From Candidatus Sulfotelmatobacter sp. (lineage in GTDB: Bacteria; Acidobacteriota; Terriglobia; Terriglobales; Acidobacteriaceae), in NCBI GenBank assembly GCA_025462865.1, contig JAOAPI010000146.1, positions 61,361 to 125,360 on the forward strand: a DNA stretch of 64,000 bases. Direction: 5' to 3'. The notes below the pieces were generated by a model. It ran no database searches. It had not been told where the DNA came from and saw only the letters and a list, made by a program, of their open reading frames with translations. Below are positions 16,417 through 25,200 of the stretch, one piece after another. The translations under genes and the position numbers were made by a program. The first letter of the stretch is position 1; each line of letters begins with the position of its first letter.

Positions 16417-17361
16417 TCACTCGAGAATCATGCCGCCGATGAGGTCGGAGAGGCGGGCGATGCTGCGAGACTCGCACCAGCGCTGTAGTTCGTCGACAAT
16501 CTTTTCCGTGGCGCAAGGATCCCAATAACTGGCAGTGCCGATCTGTACGGCGGTCGCGCCGGCGAGCATGAATTCGGCGACGTCCGCCGCTGTTGAAATT
16601 CCTCCCATGCCAATCACAGGAATGTTTACAGCGTGGGCGGCGTCGTAGACCATGCGCAGGGCAATCGGCTTGATGGCTGGGCCGGAGAGTCCGGCGGTGA
16701 CGTTGGCGATGCGGGGCTTGCGCGTATCGGCGTCGATGGCCATGGCGACGAAGGTGTTGATAAGAGAGATGGCGTCGGCGCCAGCTTCCTGGGCGATGTG
16801 GGCCATTTGCGCGATGCTGGTTACGTTGGGCGAAAGTTTTACGATCAGTGGCCTGCGGGAGACGCGCTTGGCGGTGGTGACGACTTCGTCAAGGGAGCGG
16901 GGATCGCAGCCGAATTGCAGTCCGCCCTCGGATGTGTTGGGGCAGGAGACATTGAGTTCATAAGCGGCGATGCCTTCGCCGTCGTTGAGAATTTCGAGTG
17001 TGCGTTCGTAGTCCTCGCGAGTGTAGCCGAAGACATTTGCGATGACGACGATGTTTTTCATCTGGCGGAGTTTGGGAAGTTTCTCGTTGAGAAACGCCGC
17101 TGCGCCAATGTTTTGCAGGCCGATGGCGTTGAGCATGCCGGCCGCGGTTTCCCAGAGGCGCGGCGGAGGGTTGCCGATCATAGGCTCGCGGGAAAGCCCC
17201 TTGACCACGAATCCGCCGAGCTTGTCGAGGTGGACGACATCCTCGAACTCGACGCCGTAGCCAAAAGTACCGCTGGCGGCGATGATGGGATTCTTGAGGT
17301 CGATACCGGCGAAAGTGACGCTGAGATCGAGCGTCCCGTTACCGGCTGGTTCGGACGTCAT
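16417..17361 (-). CDS. pyrD: Dihydroorotate dehydrogenase, class 1B catalytic subunit type
   Basis: 314 residues; oxidises dihydroorotate to orotate in pyrimidine synthesis with FMN. The class 1 catalytic Cys140 lies in L-N-V-S-C-P-N-T. Other family blocks are N-P-I-I-A-A-S-G-T-F-G, the phosphate-binding I-G-M-G-G-I, and A-T-A-V-Q-I-G-T. Class 1B enzymes usually pair with an Fe-S subunit PyrK; none is adjacent. The ATG at 17361 overlaps the stop of the upstream phosphatase (ATGA), pointing to translational coupling; a longer frame to 17697 only reads inside the phosphatase gene. Confidence 0.93.
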   Translation of the reverse strand: MTSEPAGNGTLDLSVTFAGIDLKNPIIAASGTFGYGVEFEDVVHLDKLGGFVVKGLSREPMIGNPPPRLWETAAGMLNAIGLQNIGAAAFLNEKLPKLRQMKNIVVIANVFGYTREDYERTLEILNDGEGIAAYELNVSCPNTSEGGLQFGCDPRSLDEVVTTAKRVSRRPLIVKLSPNVTSIAQMAHIAQEAGADAISLINTFVAMAIDADTRKPRIANVTAGLSGPAIKPIALRMVYDAAHAVNIPVIGMGGISTAADVAEFMLAGATAVQIGTASYWDPCATEKIVDELQRWCESRSIARLSDLIGGMILE

Positions 17362-19094
17362 TGCGGCCCTTCGGCACGACTGAAGTCGTGTCCTTCCCGA
17401 GGCAATACTGAAGTGTGATCTTCCTTCGCTGGTTTCGACGCATTCTCGGAGTGCGCGGGCACAAGCGCCTCGGTGAGAACGCGTCCCACGGCGTGGGTGG
17501 GGGCGTTGATGCCGAGCAGCGATGCTAGTGTGACGGCTAGATCGACGGGCTCGGCATGAGTGCGATAGGTTCCTGGGCGAAATGGCAGTCCGTAGAAAGC
17601 CAGAGGGACGTGCGTGTCGTAGGTATAGGGCGAAGCGTGGTCCGTACCTTTGGCGGAGCCAACCGTGTAGGGCTCGGGAACGCCCATGACAAACCAACCG
17701 CCTTCAGGTGAGTAACTGTGCAAGAATTTCTTGCCGAGAGCGGTATCGGGGACTGCGCCTTCCGCTAGTTGCGACTTGGCAAAGTAGCCACGCAATAGTC
17801 CAGCGTGCTCCATTGCCTCGCCCACGGCAGTCTCTGCGTCGCGCTGTTTCACGTGAACAGCTGCAAAAGCATCCTCGTTGAGCCAGGCATCAGGGTAGTC
17901 GAGCTTTATATAGGAGACGGCTTGGCCCTGTGAAAATTTCGCCGACAAGATATGGTTGATGAGCGTTTCGGGATTGCCCGCGCCAAGATTGGCGGCGGGG
18001 ATGCGGAGTTTTTTCGCTGCGTCGGGCAGCGCCGAAATGCCGTGATCGGCGGAGAGCGCGATCCACGTATTGACGAGACCGACTTGATGACCAAGGAAGC
18101 TGAAGAAGTCAGCGAGTTCGCGATCGAGAGCGAGTGCCATGGCGGCCATCTCGCGGGAATCGGGGCCGACCTGGTGGCCCAGAATGTCGTTGGGAGAAAG
18201 GCTTATGGCGAGGAGATCGGTTGACTGTCCAGCACCGACATTTTCGTAGACGACTAACTCTTTGGCAAATTCCAGTTCGTACTCGTTAGCAAAGGGAGTT
18301 GAGCCGACGACTTCATAGAAACCTGCATCCCCTCCATCTTTTCCCTTGCGATGCGTGGTTGAGCGGAGAACATCTCCGTTGCTGCTTTTCCAATCCCGGT
18401 CCCAATATTTTGCGGCACGATTACCGGAGTTGAAATCCTGCGCCCATTTGGGAAGGTCAGGACGATAGTAAGTTGAAGTAATCCATGCGCCAGATTTGGC
18501 GTCGATCCAGTAAGCGCCGTCGGCGGAAAAGCCTCCAGGAAGAACGGCGGCACGATCTTTCAGGGAAAGAGAAAAGACTCGAGATTTCCCTTGGGTGGCG
18601 AGTTTGAGTTCGTCGCCAAGAGTGTCGGCCAGGAGGTTGTGAGGAGATGCGCCGGCTTTGTCTTTGGCTTGATCTGACGTCCGATCGGCGGCGATACCAA
18701 CGATCTTGGTGGTATCGTCTTCGACCGAGGTGACCATTTTCTTTTTCTTTGGATCCCACCACTCGTTTGCGGCAATACCGTGTCCGTTACTGTAGGCGCC
18801 GGTGAAGAGCGTGGCATGGCCGGGAGCAGTGCGGGTATTGGCGTAGTCGTAGTTGCAGTCGGTGAAGCTTGCGCCGTGATCGAGGAGCAGACGGAATCCG
18901 CCTTCGGGAAACTGGTCGCGGTAGCGCTCGAGATAGTCGCCGCGGAACTGGTCGATGATGATTACTACGATCAGTTTGGGGTGGGCATTATAGGCAGAGG
19001 CGAAGGCCACAGGAATTGTGGACACGACGAGTGCGACTACGACGATCATTACGAGACAGCGGACCAAAGCAAAGGAGCGGGGGAAAAATCTCAT
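17358..19094 (-). CDS. Secreted alkaline phosphatase/phosphodiesterase (PafA-like)
   Basis: 578 residues with a signal peptide or anchor (V-R-C-L-V-M-I-V-V-V-A-L-V-V). It belongs to the alkaline-phosphatase superfamily (type I phosphodiesterase/PafA-like). Metal ligand Asp48 (I-I-I-D-Q-F-R-G-D-Y), probable nucleophile Thr89 in N-T-R-T-A-P-G-H-A-T, S-P-N-D near the middle, S-A-D-H-G-I and the late G-T-D-H-A-S complete the two-metal site. It should release phosphate from monoesters in the periplasm. The last about 15 residues, including G-H-D-F-S-R-A-E-G, are encoded by a hairpin repeat (17373-17393), so the natural C-terminus was probably extended by repeat insertion. It ends in a 4-base overlap with pyrD. 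Confidence 0.9.
   Translation of the reverse strand: MRFFPRSFALVRCLVMIVVVALVVSTIPVAFASAYNAHPKLIVVIIIDQFRGDYLERYRDQFPEGGFRLLLDHGASFTDCNYDYANTRTAPGHATLFTGAYSNGHGIAANEWWDPKKKKMVTSVEDDTTKIVGIAADRTSDQAKDKAGASPHNLLADTLGDELKLATQGKSRVFSLSLKDRAAVLPGGFSADGAYWIDAKSGAWITSTYYRPDLPKWAQDFNSGNRAAKYWDRDWKSSNGDVLRSTTHRKGKDGGDAGFYEVVGSTPFANEYELEFAKELVVYENVGAGQSTDLLAISLSPNDILGHQVGPDSREMAAMALALDRELADFFSFLGHQVGLVNTWIALSADHGISALPDAAKKLRIPAANLGAGNPETLINHILSAKFSQGQAVSYIKLDYPDAWLNEDAFAAVHVKQRDAETAVGEAMEHAGLLRGYFAKSQLAEGAVPDTALGKKFLHSYSPEGGWFVMGVPEPYTVGSAKGTDHASPYTYDTHVPLAFYGLPFRPGTYRTHAEPVDLAVTLASLLGINAPTHAVGRVLTEALVPAHSENASKPAKEDHTSVLPREGHDFSRAEGPQ
17373..17393. repeat. Hairpin repeat inside the phosphatase 3' end
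   Basis: CACGAC-TGAA-GTCGTG stem flanked by GG and TCC. It resembles the intergenic hairpin GGCACGAGTGGAACTCGTGCC at 58166-58186, but here it is read as codons of the phosphatase tail. Confidence 0.6.
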
Positions 19095-19139
19095 CGCGAA
19101 GGTAGTTTACACACATGGGAGTTCATGCGAAAGCAGAAG

Positions 19140-19256
19140 AGGCTGTCAAGCTCCGCTTGATTGGACCTCCGAGGGCGACTTTCCCCTCGCAGAGTTGCAC
19201 ACGAGATCCCTCGCTCCGCCTGAAGAGCGGCTGCGCTCGGGATGACGCCTTCCCAA
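19140..19256. repeat. Repeat-like intergenic sequence upstream of serS
   Basis: The gap between the divergent phosphatase and serS genes holds an imperfect inverted repeat around 19202-19247 (ATCCCTCGCTCCGC and GCTGCGCTCGGGAT, about ten of fourteen positions pairing), of a type that looks repeat-derived. Promoters for both genes must lie in 19095-19342 but no convincing hexamers were found. Confidence 0.4.
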
Positions 19257-19342
19257 AGAGTGGGATCAACGATCCAACCCGATGGGCCGGAGAGTGCCTG
19301 GCGTGCATTGACCGGCTGATTTCCGATAAAGTAGTTGTTCCC

Positions 19343-20635
19343 ATGCTTGATTTGAATTTTGTGCGTGAAAATTTGCCACGGGTGGAGGAGATGCTGCGGC
19401 AGCGCGGCGCGGATCCGTCCGCGGTGCTGAAGGATTTCCACGAGGTGGACCGGCGGCGGCGGCACGCTATTACTGAAGCCGAAACGATGAAGGCCCAGCG
19501 CAACAAGGCTTCCGAGGATATTGCGAAGCTGAAGAAAAGCGGGCAGGATGCTACGGCGGCGATTGCTGAGACGAAAGATCTGCGCGAGCAGATTCAGGAG
19601 CGGGAGAAAACAGCTGCCGATCTGGATGCGCGGCTGCAGGAGATTCTTAGCGGCATCCCGAACATGCCGCATGAAAGCGTTCCGGTAGGGCACAGCGCGG
19701 AAGAAAATGTGGAAGTACGGCGCTGGGGAGCTCCTCCGAAATTCGACTTCACTCCGAAACCGCACTGGGACCTGGGGGCGGAGCTGGGCGTGTTGGATTT
19801 GGAGCGCGCGGTTAAGCTGACTGGCGCGCGCTTTGCGGTTTATTGGGATCTGGGAGCAAAGCTGGAACGAGGGCTCGCGAACTTCATGCTCGACCTGCAC
19901 ACAGGCGAGCATGGGTATACGGAGGTGTTGCCGCCGTATCTGGTGAATTCCGAATCGATGTATGGGACGGGGCAACTTCCAAAGTTTGCGGCTGATCTTT
20001 TTCGCGTGCCGCACGGAGATAAAGACCTCTGGCTGATTCCGACGGCCGAAGTTCCGGTCACGAATCTTTATCGCGACGAAGTTCTGGATGCCGCGCGATT
20101 GCCGATTTCGCTTGCGGCATATACTCCATGCTTTCGCAGCGAAGCGGGATCGTACGGGAAAGATGTGCGGGGGATTATCCGGCAGCATCAGTTTCAGAAA
20201 GTGGAGCTGGTGAAATTTTCGCGGCCGGAGAATTCGTACGAAGAACACGAAAAGCTGACGCGCCATGCGGAGACGGTATTGCAGAAGCTCGGCTTGCATT
20301 ATCGGACTGTGGCGTTGTGTGCGGGAGATATGGGGCCTTCGTCGGCGAAGACGTATGACATTGAGGTGTGGCTGCCGGGGCAACAGTTGTTTCGCGAGAT
20401 TTCATCGTGCTCGAACTTTGAATCGTACCAGGCGCGGCGGGCGAATATCCGTTACCGCCCGGAGGGCAAGAACAAAACGGAGTTCGTGCATACGCTGAAT
20501 GGGAGCGGGCTCGCCGTGGGGAGGACCTGGGTGGCGATTTTGGAGAACTATCAGCAGGCGGACGGGAGTGTGGTGATTCCGGAGGTATTGCGGAAGTATG
20601 TGGGGGCGGAGAGAATTACGAAAAAAAGCTTCTAG
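19343..20635 (+). CDS. serS: Seryl-tRNA synthetase
   Basis: 430-residue class II aminoacyl-tRNA synthetase. The N-terminal long antiparallel coiled coil (about 30-100) binds tRNA-Ser. The core has T-A-E-V-P-V-T-N, motif 2 with [15 protein letters not shown], and motif 3 [10 protein letters not shown]. The family start M-L-D-L fixes the ATG at 19343; the open frame upstream to 19115 is not coding. The last residues (K-K-S-F) and the TAG lie inside a seven-base repeat array (AGCTTCT units from 20627), so the repeat has shaped the gene end. Confidence 0.97.
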   Translation: MLDLNFVRENLPRVEEMLRQRGADPSAVLKDFHEVDRRRRHAITEAETMKAQRNKASEDIAKLKKSGQDATAAIAETKDLREQIQEREKTAADLDARLQEILSGIPNMPHESVPVGHSAEENVEVRRWGAPPKFDFTPKPHWDLGAELGVLDLERAVKLTGARFAVYWDLGAKLERGLANFMLDLHTGEHGYTEVLPPYLVNSESMYGTGQLPKFAADLFRVPHGDKDLWLIPTAEVPVTNLYRDEVLDAARLPISLAAYTPCFRSEAGSYGKDVRGIIRQHQFQKVELVKFSRPENSYEEHEKLTRHAETVLQKLGLHYRTVALCAGDMGPSSAKTYDIEVWLPGQQLFREISSCSNFESYQARRANIRYRPEGKNKTEFVHTLNGSGLAVGRTWVAILENYQQADGSVVIPEVLRKYVGAERITKKSF

Positions 20636-20713
20636 CTTCTGGCTTCTGGCTTGAACCTCAGCGTAGACGCAACACGGATCGAAATTCTCAGCTAGAAGCT
20701 GGTAGCTAGAAGC
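20627..20713. repeat. Inverted pair of AGCTTCT heptad arrays after serS
   Basis: Forward units AGCTTCT, AGCTTCT, GGCTTCT, GGCTTGA at 20627-20654, and reverse-oriented units at 20690-20713 (AGCTAGAAGCT, then TAGCTAGAAGC). Positions 20627-20637 are the exact reverse complement of 20690-20700, so the transcript can form a hairpin after the serS stop, which lies at 20633-20635. Confidence 0.8.
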
Positions 20714-20761
20714 GACTTCAAAAAGCTTCTCCATTGCCAAGAGACAGAGGGGTCACTAAAC

Positions 20762-21184
20762 TTGCAAAGTGTGGACATCAGCACGGCGGCGAGCGCTCCT
20801 TCCCTACCGATGAGTGGCGCGTGGCGAACAATTCGGAGCTACATTCTTTGGCAGCACGAGCGTGGCACGCTGCATTACGACATCATGGTCACGCTGATTC
20901 TGATATTTGTGTTCCTGTCTCCGCGGGTCATTAACTTCAACGACAAACCAAGACCACTGAACCCGCATCCTACGGGCGTACTGGTGACATCAGACGGAGC
21001 GGGCGGTTTGGTTTACCAGATCGATGGATCCGCGATATCGCAGGGAGCCGAGGCGACAGTTCGCGCGGAGTTGCGGCGCGTGATCGAACCAATCTCCGGT
21101 GAAGTTTCGATCGTGAGATATGAAGCGGTCGGCGGCGGAAAAGACAGAGTGCAAGGCTACCGGGTCTGGGTAAAACGAAAATAG
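20762..21184 (+). CDS. Single-pass membrane protein, ExbD-like topology, hypothetical
   Basis: 140 residues from a TTG at 20762, with GAGGGG nine bases upstream; an internal ATG at 20810 has no ribosome-binding site. The cytoplasmic N-terminus contains I-L-W-Q-H-E-R-G-T-L-H-Y-D, followed by one helix (I-M-V-T-L-I-L-I-F-V-F-L) and a periplasmic domain of about 70 residues. The topology resembles ExbD/TolR-type proteins, but the conserved membrane Asp of ExbD is not evident, so this is a likeness only. Its stop overlaps the next start by one base (TAGTG), showing tight coupling to the LolA-like gene. Confidence 0.65.
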   Translation: MQSVDISTAASAPSLPMSGAWRTIRSYILWQHERGTLHYDIMVTLILIFVFLSPRVINFNDKPRPLNPHPTGVLVTSDGAGGLVYQIDGSAISQGAEATVRAELRRVIEPISGEVSIVRYEAVGGGKDRVQGYRVWVKRK

Positions 21185-21885
21185 TGAGACAAACGTTTGC
21201 GATTTCAGCTGGCTTGATTCTGATAGCGACACTGGGCCTGGTTTGCGGTGCGCAGAGCCCGGAGCCTGCAGCGCTGGAGCATGTTCTTAAGCTGATGGAT
21301 TCGGCCTCGGCCAACTTCCAAACCGCGCAGGCTGATTTTGTGTGGGATCAGTATCAGAAGGTAGTAGACGAAACCGATACGCAGAAAGGGACGGTCTACT
21401 ATCGCAGGTCGGGAAAAGAAATCGAGATGTTGGCTGACATTAAGCAGCCCGACCGGAAGATTGTGCTGTACAAAGATGGCAAGCTACAGGTCTACCAGCC
21501 GAAGATTGATCAGGTGCTGGTGTATCAGGCGGGCGCTAATCGCGGTGAACTCGAAAGCTATCTTGTGCTGGGCTTCGGCGGCAGCGGTGAGGATCTGAAG
21601 AAGTCCTTCGAGGTAAGTTACGAGGGCGAGGAGACAGTAGACGGCGTTGCGACCGCTAGATTGCAGCTGATCCCGAAGAGCGAAAAGATTCGCAACAACT
21701 TTTCGAAAGTTTTTTTGTGGATTGACCTCGCTCGCGGCATCTCAGTACAGCAAAAGTTTATGCAGAGCCAGGGAGACTACCGCCTGGCGAAGTATTCGGC
21801 GGTGCGGCTGAATGGAAAGATCGGCAACGATGTGTTTCAGCTGAAAACGACCGGTAAGACGAAGTTTGTCACGCCTCGCGGGTAA
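21184..21885 (+). CDS. LolA-like outer-membrane lipoprotein carrier/sorting protein
   Basis: 233 residues from a GTG overlapping the previous stop. The signal peptide (A-G-L-I-L-I-A-T-L-G-L-V-C-G-A) is followed by a LolA/LolB-type fold: an early helix L-E-H-V-L-K-L-M-D-S-A-S-A-N-F-Q-T-A-Q-A, then repeated strands including G-T-V-Y-Y-R-R-S-G-K, Q-P-D-R-K-I-V-L-Y-K-D-G-K and F-L-W-I-D. Such proteins bind lipid or lipoprotein acyl chains in the periplasm. Whether it is the true LolA is unsure, because Acidobacteria carry several paralogues. Confidence 0.8.
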   Translation: MRQTFAISAGLILIATLGLVCGAQSPEPAALEHVLKLMDSASANFQTAQADFVWDQYQKVVDETDTQKGTVYYRRSGKEIEMLADIKQPDRKIVLYKDGKLQVYQPKIDQVLVYQAGANRGELESYLVLGFGGSGEDLKKSFEVSYEGEETVDGVATARLQLIPKSEKIRNNFSKVFLWIDLARGISVQQKFMQSQGDYRLAKYSAVRLNGKIGNDVFQLKTTGKTKFVTPRG

Positions 21886-21970
21886 GTGCTTGAATTTAAA
21901 GCGCAAGAAGGTGTGCCGAAAAGGGAATGGCGAGCGCTATACTGCCTATGATTTCATAACGAGCTTATAC

Positions 21971-22186
21971 ATGGCCAAGGTTTTTACGATTCCGGTAGCT
22001 CCGAATTTTGGCAGCAAGCGCAGAGTGCGAACCTCCGACCCGCGTTATGTGGATGGACAGCGAGTTCTGGTGGAGGCAATGAAGTATTTGGCGCAGAGCG
22101 ATCCGGTGTCGAACCGTTCGGCCATTGAGCTGATCTCCGAGCACGTGCGAACGCGGTTTCGCATGAGCGACTCGCCGCTGGCGTAG
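21971..22186 (+). CDS. Small basic hypothetical protein
   Basis: 71 residues from the ATG at 21971; the frame from 21866 overlaps the LolA-like gene and is less likely. It is rich in Arg and Ser (N-F-G-S-K-R-R-V-R-T-S-D-P-R-Y-V) with a helical second half (A-I-E-L-I-S-E-H-V-R-T-R-F). No signal or membrane segment, no recognised family and no clear ribosome-binding site. It may be real because codon use looks ordinary and it occupies an otherwise empty gap. Confidence 0.4.
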   Translation: MAKVFTIPVAPNFGSKRRVRTSDPRYVDGQRVLVEAMKYLAQSDPVSNRSAIELISEHVRTRFRMSDSPLA

Positions 22187-22235
22187 AACGCCTCTGATCT
22201 CCGCGAAATCCCACAACCCAAATATTGGAAGATTG

Positions 22236-22261
22236 AAAAGGGGCTGGTATGTCCGCCCCTT
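22236..22261 (-). terminator. Probable rho-independent terminator of Oar-like gene 1
   Basis: On the minus strand a seven-bp AAGGGGC/GCCCCTT stem with a ten-base loop ends in a short TTTT run, 23 bases after the stop of the 22284-26336 gene. Confidence 0.55.
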
Positions 22262-22283
22262 GAAGACTACGTATCGTCGCGGA

Positions 22284-25200
22284 TCAGAAGGTGTAGCGCA
22301 AGGAAAATTCTGATACGCGCGGGTTCGAAAGGGTTGAGCTGAAATTTCCAAAGCTGCTGCTGCTGGAGAGCGACGTGTTGCCGTTAATCGACATGGTGCC
22401 TACGTCGAATCGAGCCGAGTTGGTCATGTTGAACATCTGCCAGGCGAATTTGATGAACTGGCTTTCCGTAATGTGCCAGGTCTTTGCGACGCCTGTGTCT
22501 ATATTGAAAGTGCCGGGACCACGCAGGCCATTGCGCAATCCGGCCTCTCCAGGAAACGCGGGACGGAATAAGTTAATGGCGGCATTCGGATTGGTGCTCG
22601 AATCTGTAATTCCAGGATCTTGAAAGACATTCGGTCCAGTCCCACCACTGGCCTGAGCTACGATAAAGCTACCAGTTTTAGGACGTGCAGCACTAACGGG
22701 CACGGCTGGAGTTTGAAGCTCGAAGTTAGTGGCCCATTCAGGGCTAAACATCGAGAACGGGTACCCCGAAGACCAGCGCCACAGGCCGGAAACCGTCCAA
22801 CCCCCAAGCACTGCATTGGCAAACTTTCCCATATGAGCACCAAATCGCTTGCCCTGCCCAAAGGGCAGTTGATACACCCAGTTGGCATTCACGATGTGCG
22901 TGGTGTCGAAGTCGGATACGCCGCGATTTTGTCCCGGGAACCAGGAATTGATGATCTGGCTGCCCAAGCCGAAGCCTTCAAACTCGTTAACCCGCTCGGC
23001 ATTGGAACCTTGATCGATGGACTTGGAATACGTGTAGTTCAAATCGAATTCCAACCCACCGGAGCGATGCCGCAGACTGAACTGTCCGGCATTGTAGGCA
23101 CTATTACCGATGCTGCGCCAGGCGAAGAGTGAGGAAAATTGAGGGGAATAGTAATCGTATCCCTGCGTCAGGTTGCCACCGATGGTCGCGCAGGCCGGGA
23201 AGCATCCGCCCGTTGCGGGGTCGCCGGTGGCGTTGATCAGTCCCGGCGCGTCCGCTAACTCAAGGGCCGTGGTTTCGTTCCCTGAGAAATTGCAAAAGAG
23301 GTCATACATGGCCTGCGTGGCCGTTACAGGTGCCGCACTTGAGAGAGCACTGCCCAGGCAAGGCTGGATCGTTCCGGCCGCTTGGTTTGACGAACCCAAG
23401 AGCTGGCCGGCGGCAGTGCCTTTAGCAGCGGGAAAAATGTTCTCCCAATAATTGGTGCCTATCGATGAGGCGCTTATGTTCTGAATTGGTGTTCCGGAAG
23501 CATATTGCTTTGCCAGCGCTTGAGCGGCCTGGAAATAGGTTGTTTTGCTTTGCGGATCTCTAAGATTCGTCGGTGCGGCCAAATCCTCTTCCTGCAAGAG
23601 ACGATGAGCAAAGCGGCCAACATAAGACGCTTCGAAGACAAAGTTTGCGGGTAGTTCGCGCGTAATCGAGAAATCGATGACGTGCGAATAGGGGGTTTTC
23701 AACTTATCATCGAGCCCCCATGTGATTGCAAAGCCTCCCGGGGTAGTGGCGCCAATGGGGGGAATAACGGGGAATGGCCCCGTTGGTGGAGCACCCACCA
23801 GCGAACATGGAGGAGTACCACAGCCGTCGGCGCTGCTGGTTGGAATATTGAACAGCCCGGAGAAGCGGGCCGAGCCATCGACGGATTGGATTCCAGCAGG
23901 GTTCACTTCGGATGTGGTCAAACCAAAGGAACCATTCCTGTCGAACGTGTTCGTGATGCCTTCCCCAAAGTGATCGAAGTAAAGGCCATAACCTGCGCGA
24001 ATCGAAGTCTTACCCGGTCCTCCCCAAAGCCGCTTTCCCCATCCGCTATCGCCTTTGGGAGAATAGGCAAATGCGACGCGCGGAGCAAAGTCTTTGTAAT
24101 CCCATGCCCAGTAGGGAGCCTTGCCATTGGCCTGACCGTCGAGGGCGAAGCCAACGATTGGATCAAAGACCTGCCCGTTGAAGGCAGCGACCGAACGCTG
24201 CTTAAAGTAGTCGTTAAAACTGATAGTAGGCGCGACTTGTGTGCCGGTGGTCTCGTAGGGAGGCTGCAAAAGCGAATAACGCAAGCCGTAGGTGAAGGTC
24301 AGGTTCGGTTTCATCCTCCACTGATCTTGAGCGTAAACCTCGAATTCATGATCGCGGAAATGCCGAGGAACCAGTTGGCCCTGCGGAATCAGGCTCAAAT
24401 TCTTCGATAATTCGAAGTTGGCGGTAACTTGCGGAATGAGTCCGACCAACGCGGCCATGGCGAAGTCATAGCTCGAGGAAAAATTGGAATCGACCGCAGG
24501 AAAACCAAAAGCTGCCGGATCGAGACTGCTGCCAGTGTTCGAAATGCCCGAGTTATTGGTCCAGAAAACGTTCGTCGAAGCCGCGAAAAAATTCTGCGCA
24601 TTCGATTCGCGCAGATTATCAATCTGCCGGTAGTTGACGCCGAACTGGAAGCTGTGACTGCCAATCACTTTGGTGACGTCATCCACGAAATTTTTCACCG
24701 GAATATGCGTATTGATAGTTGGAGTGAAGGAATTTATGTCATCCATTCCGCGAAAATGCACGAAGGGCTGAGTTTGGAGACCGGCAAGGTTAAGAAGTTC
24801 GCTGGTATAACCGAAGCGAAAATTGTTGATCAGGGTGTTGCTGAAAGTAGCGGTATAGCCCACCGTGAAGCCTTTATTGTTATCGTGCTCGACCTGCGCT
24901 TCGGGCCGGCCAGAGAATTGTTCGCCTCCGTCATTCGTAATCGAGGTACTGACGTTGCGCTCGGCCTGCCGATCATTGTTCATGATGCCGCGAATGAACA
25001 CGCGATGGTTGCCGTTACGCGTGACGTTGTAGTCGAGCTTCCCAACGTATGCATTCAAGCTGGTGGGGAGCGGAGAGGAAAACGTAAAGCCCTGGTAGTC
25101 GAAGCCATCGCCCACGGTGTTGGTGTTTGCGGCGGGGTATTGCGTAAAGAGAGCTGTCGGGTTAGCGCCGCCTATGTTGGCAAGCAAGGGATTTGGGCCC

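Noticed and set aside
17361..17697. N-terminal extension of pyrD to a 426-residue protein
   Set aside because: The extra part lies inside the phosphatase gene, is Arg/Ser/His-rich nonsense, and the ATGA overlap gives a natural start at 17361.
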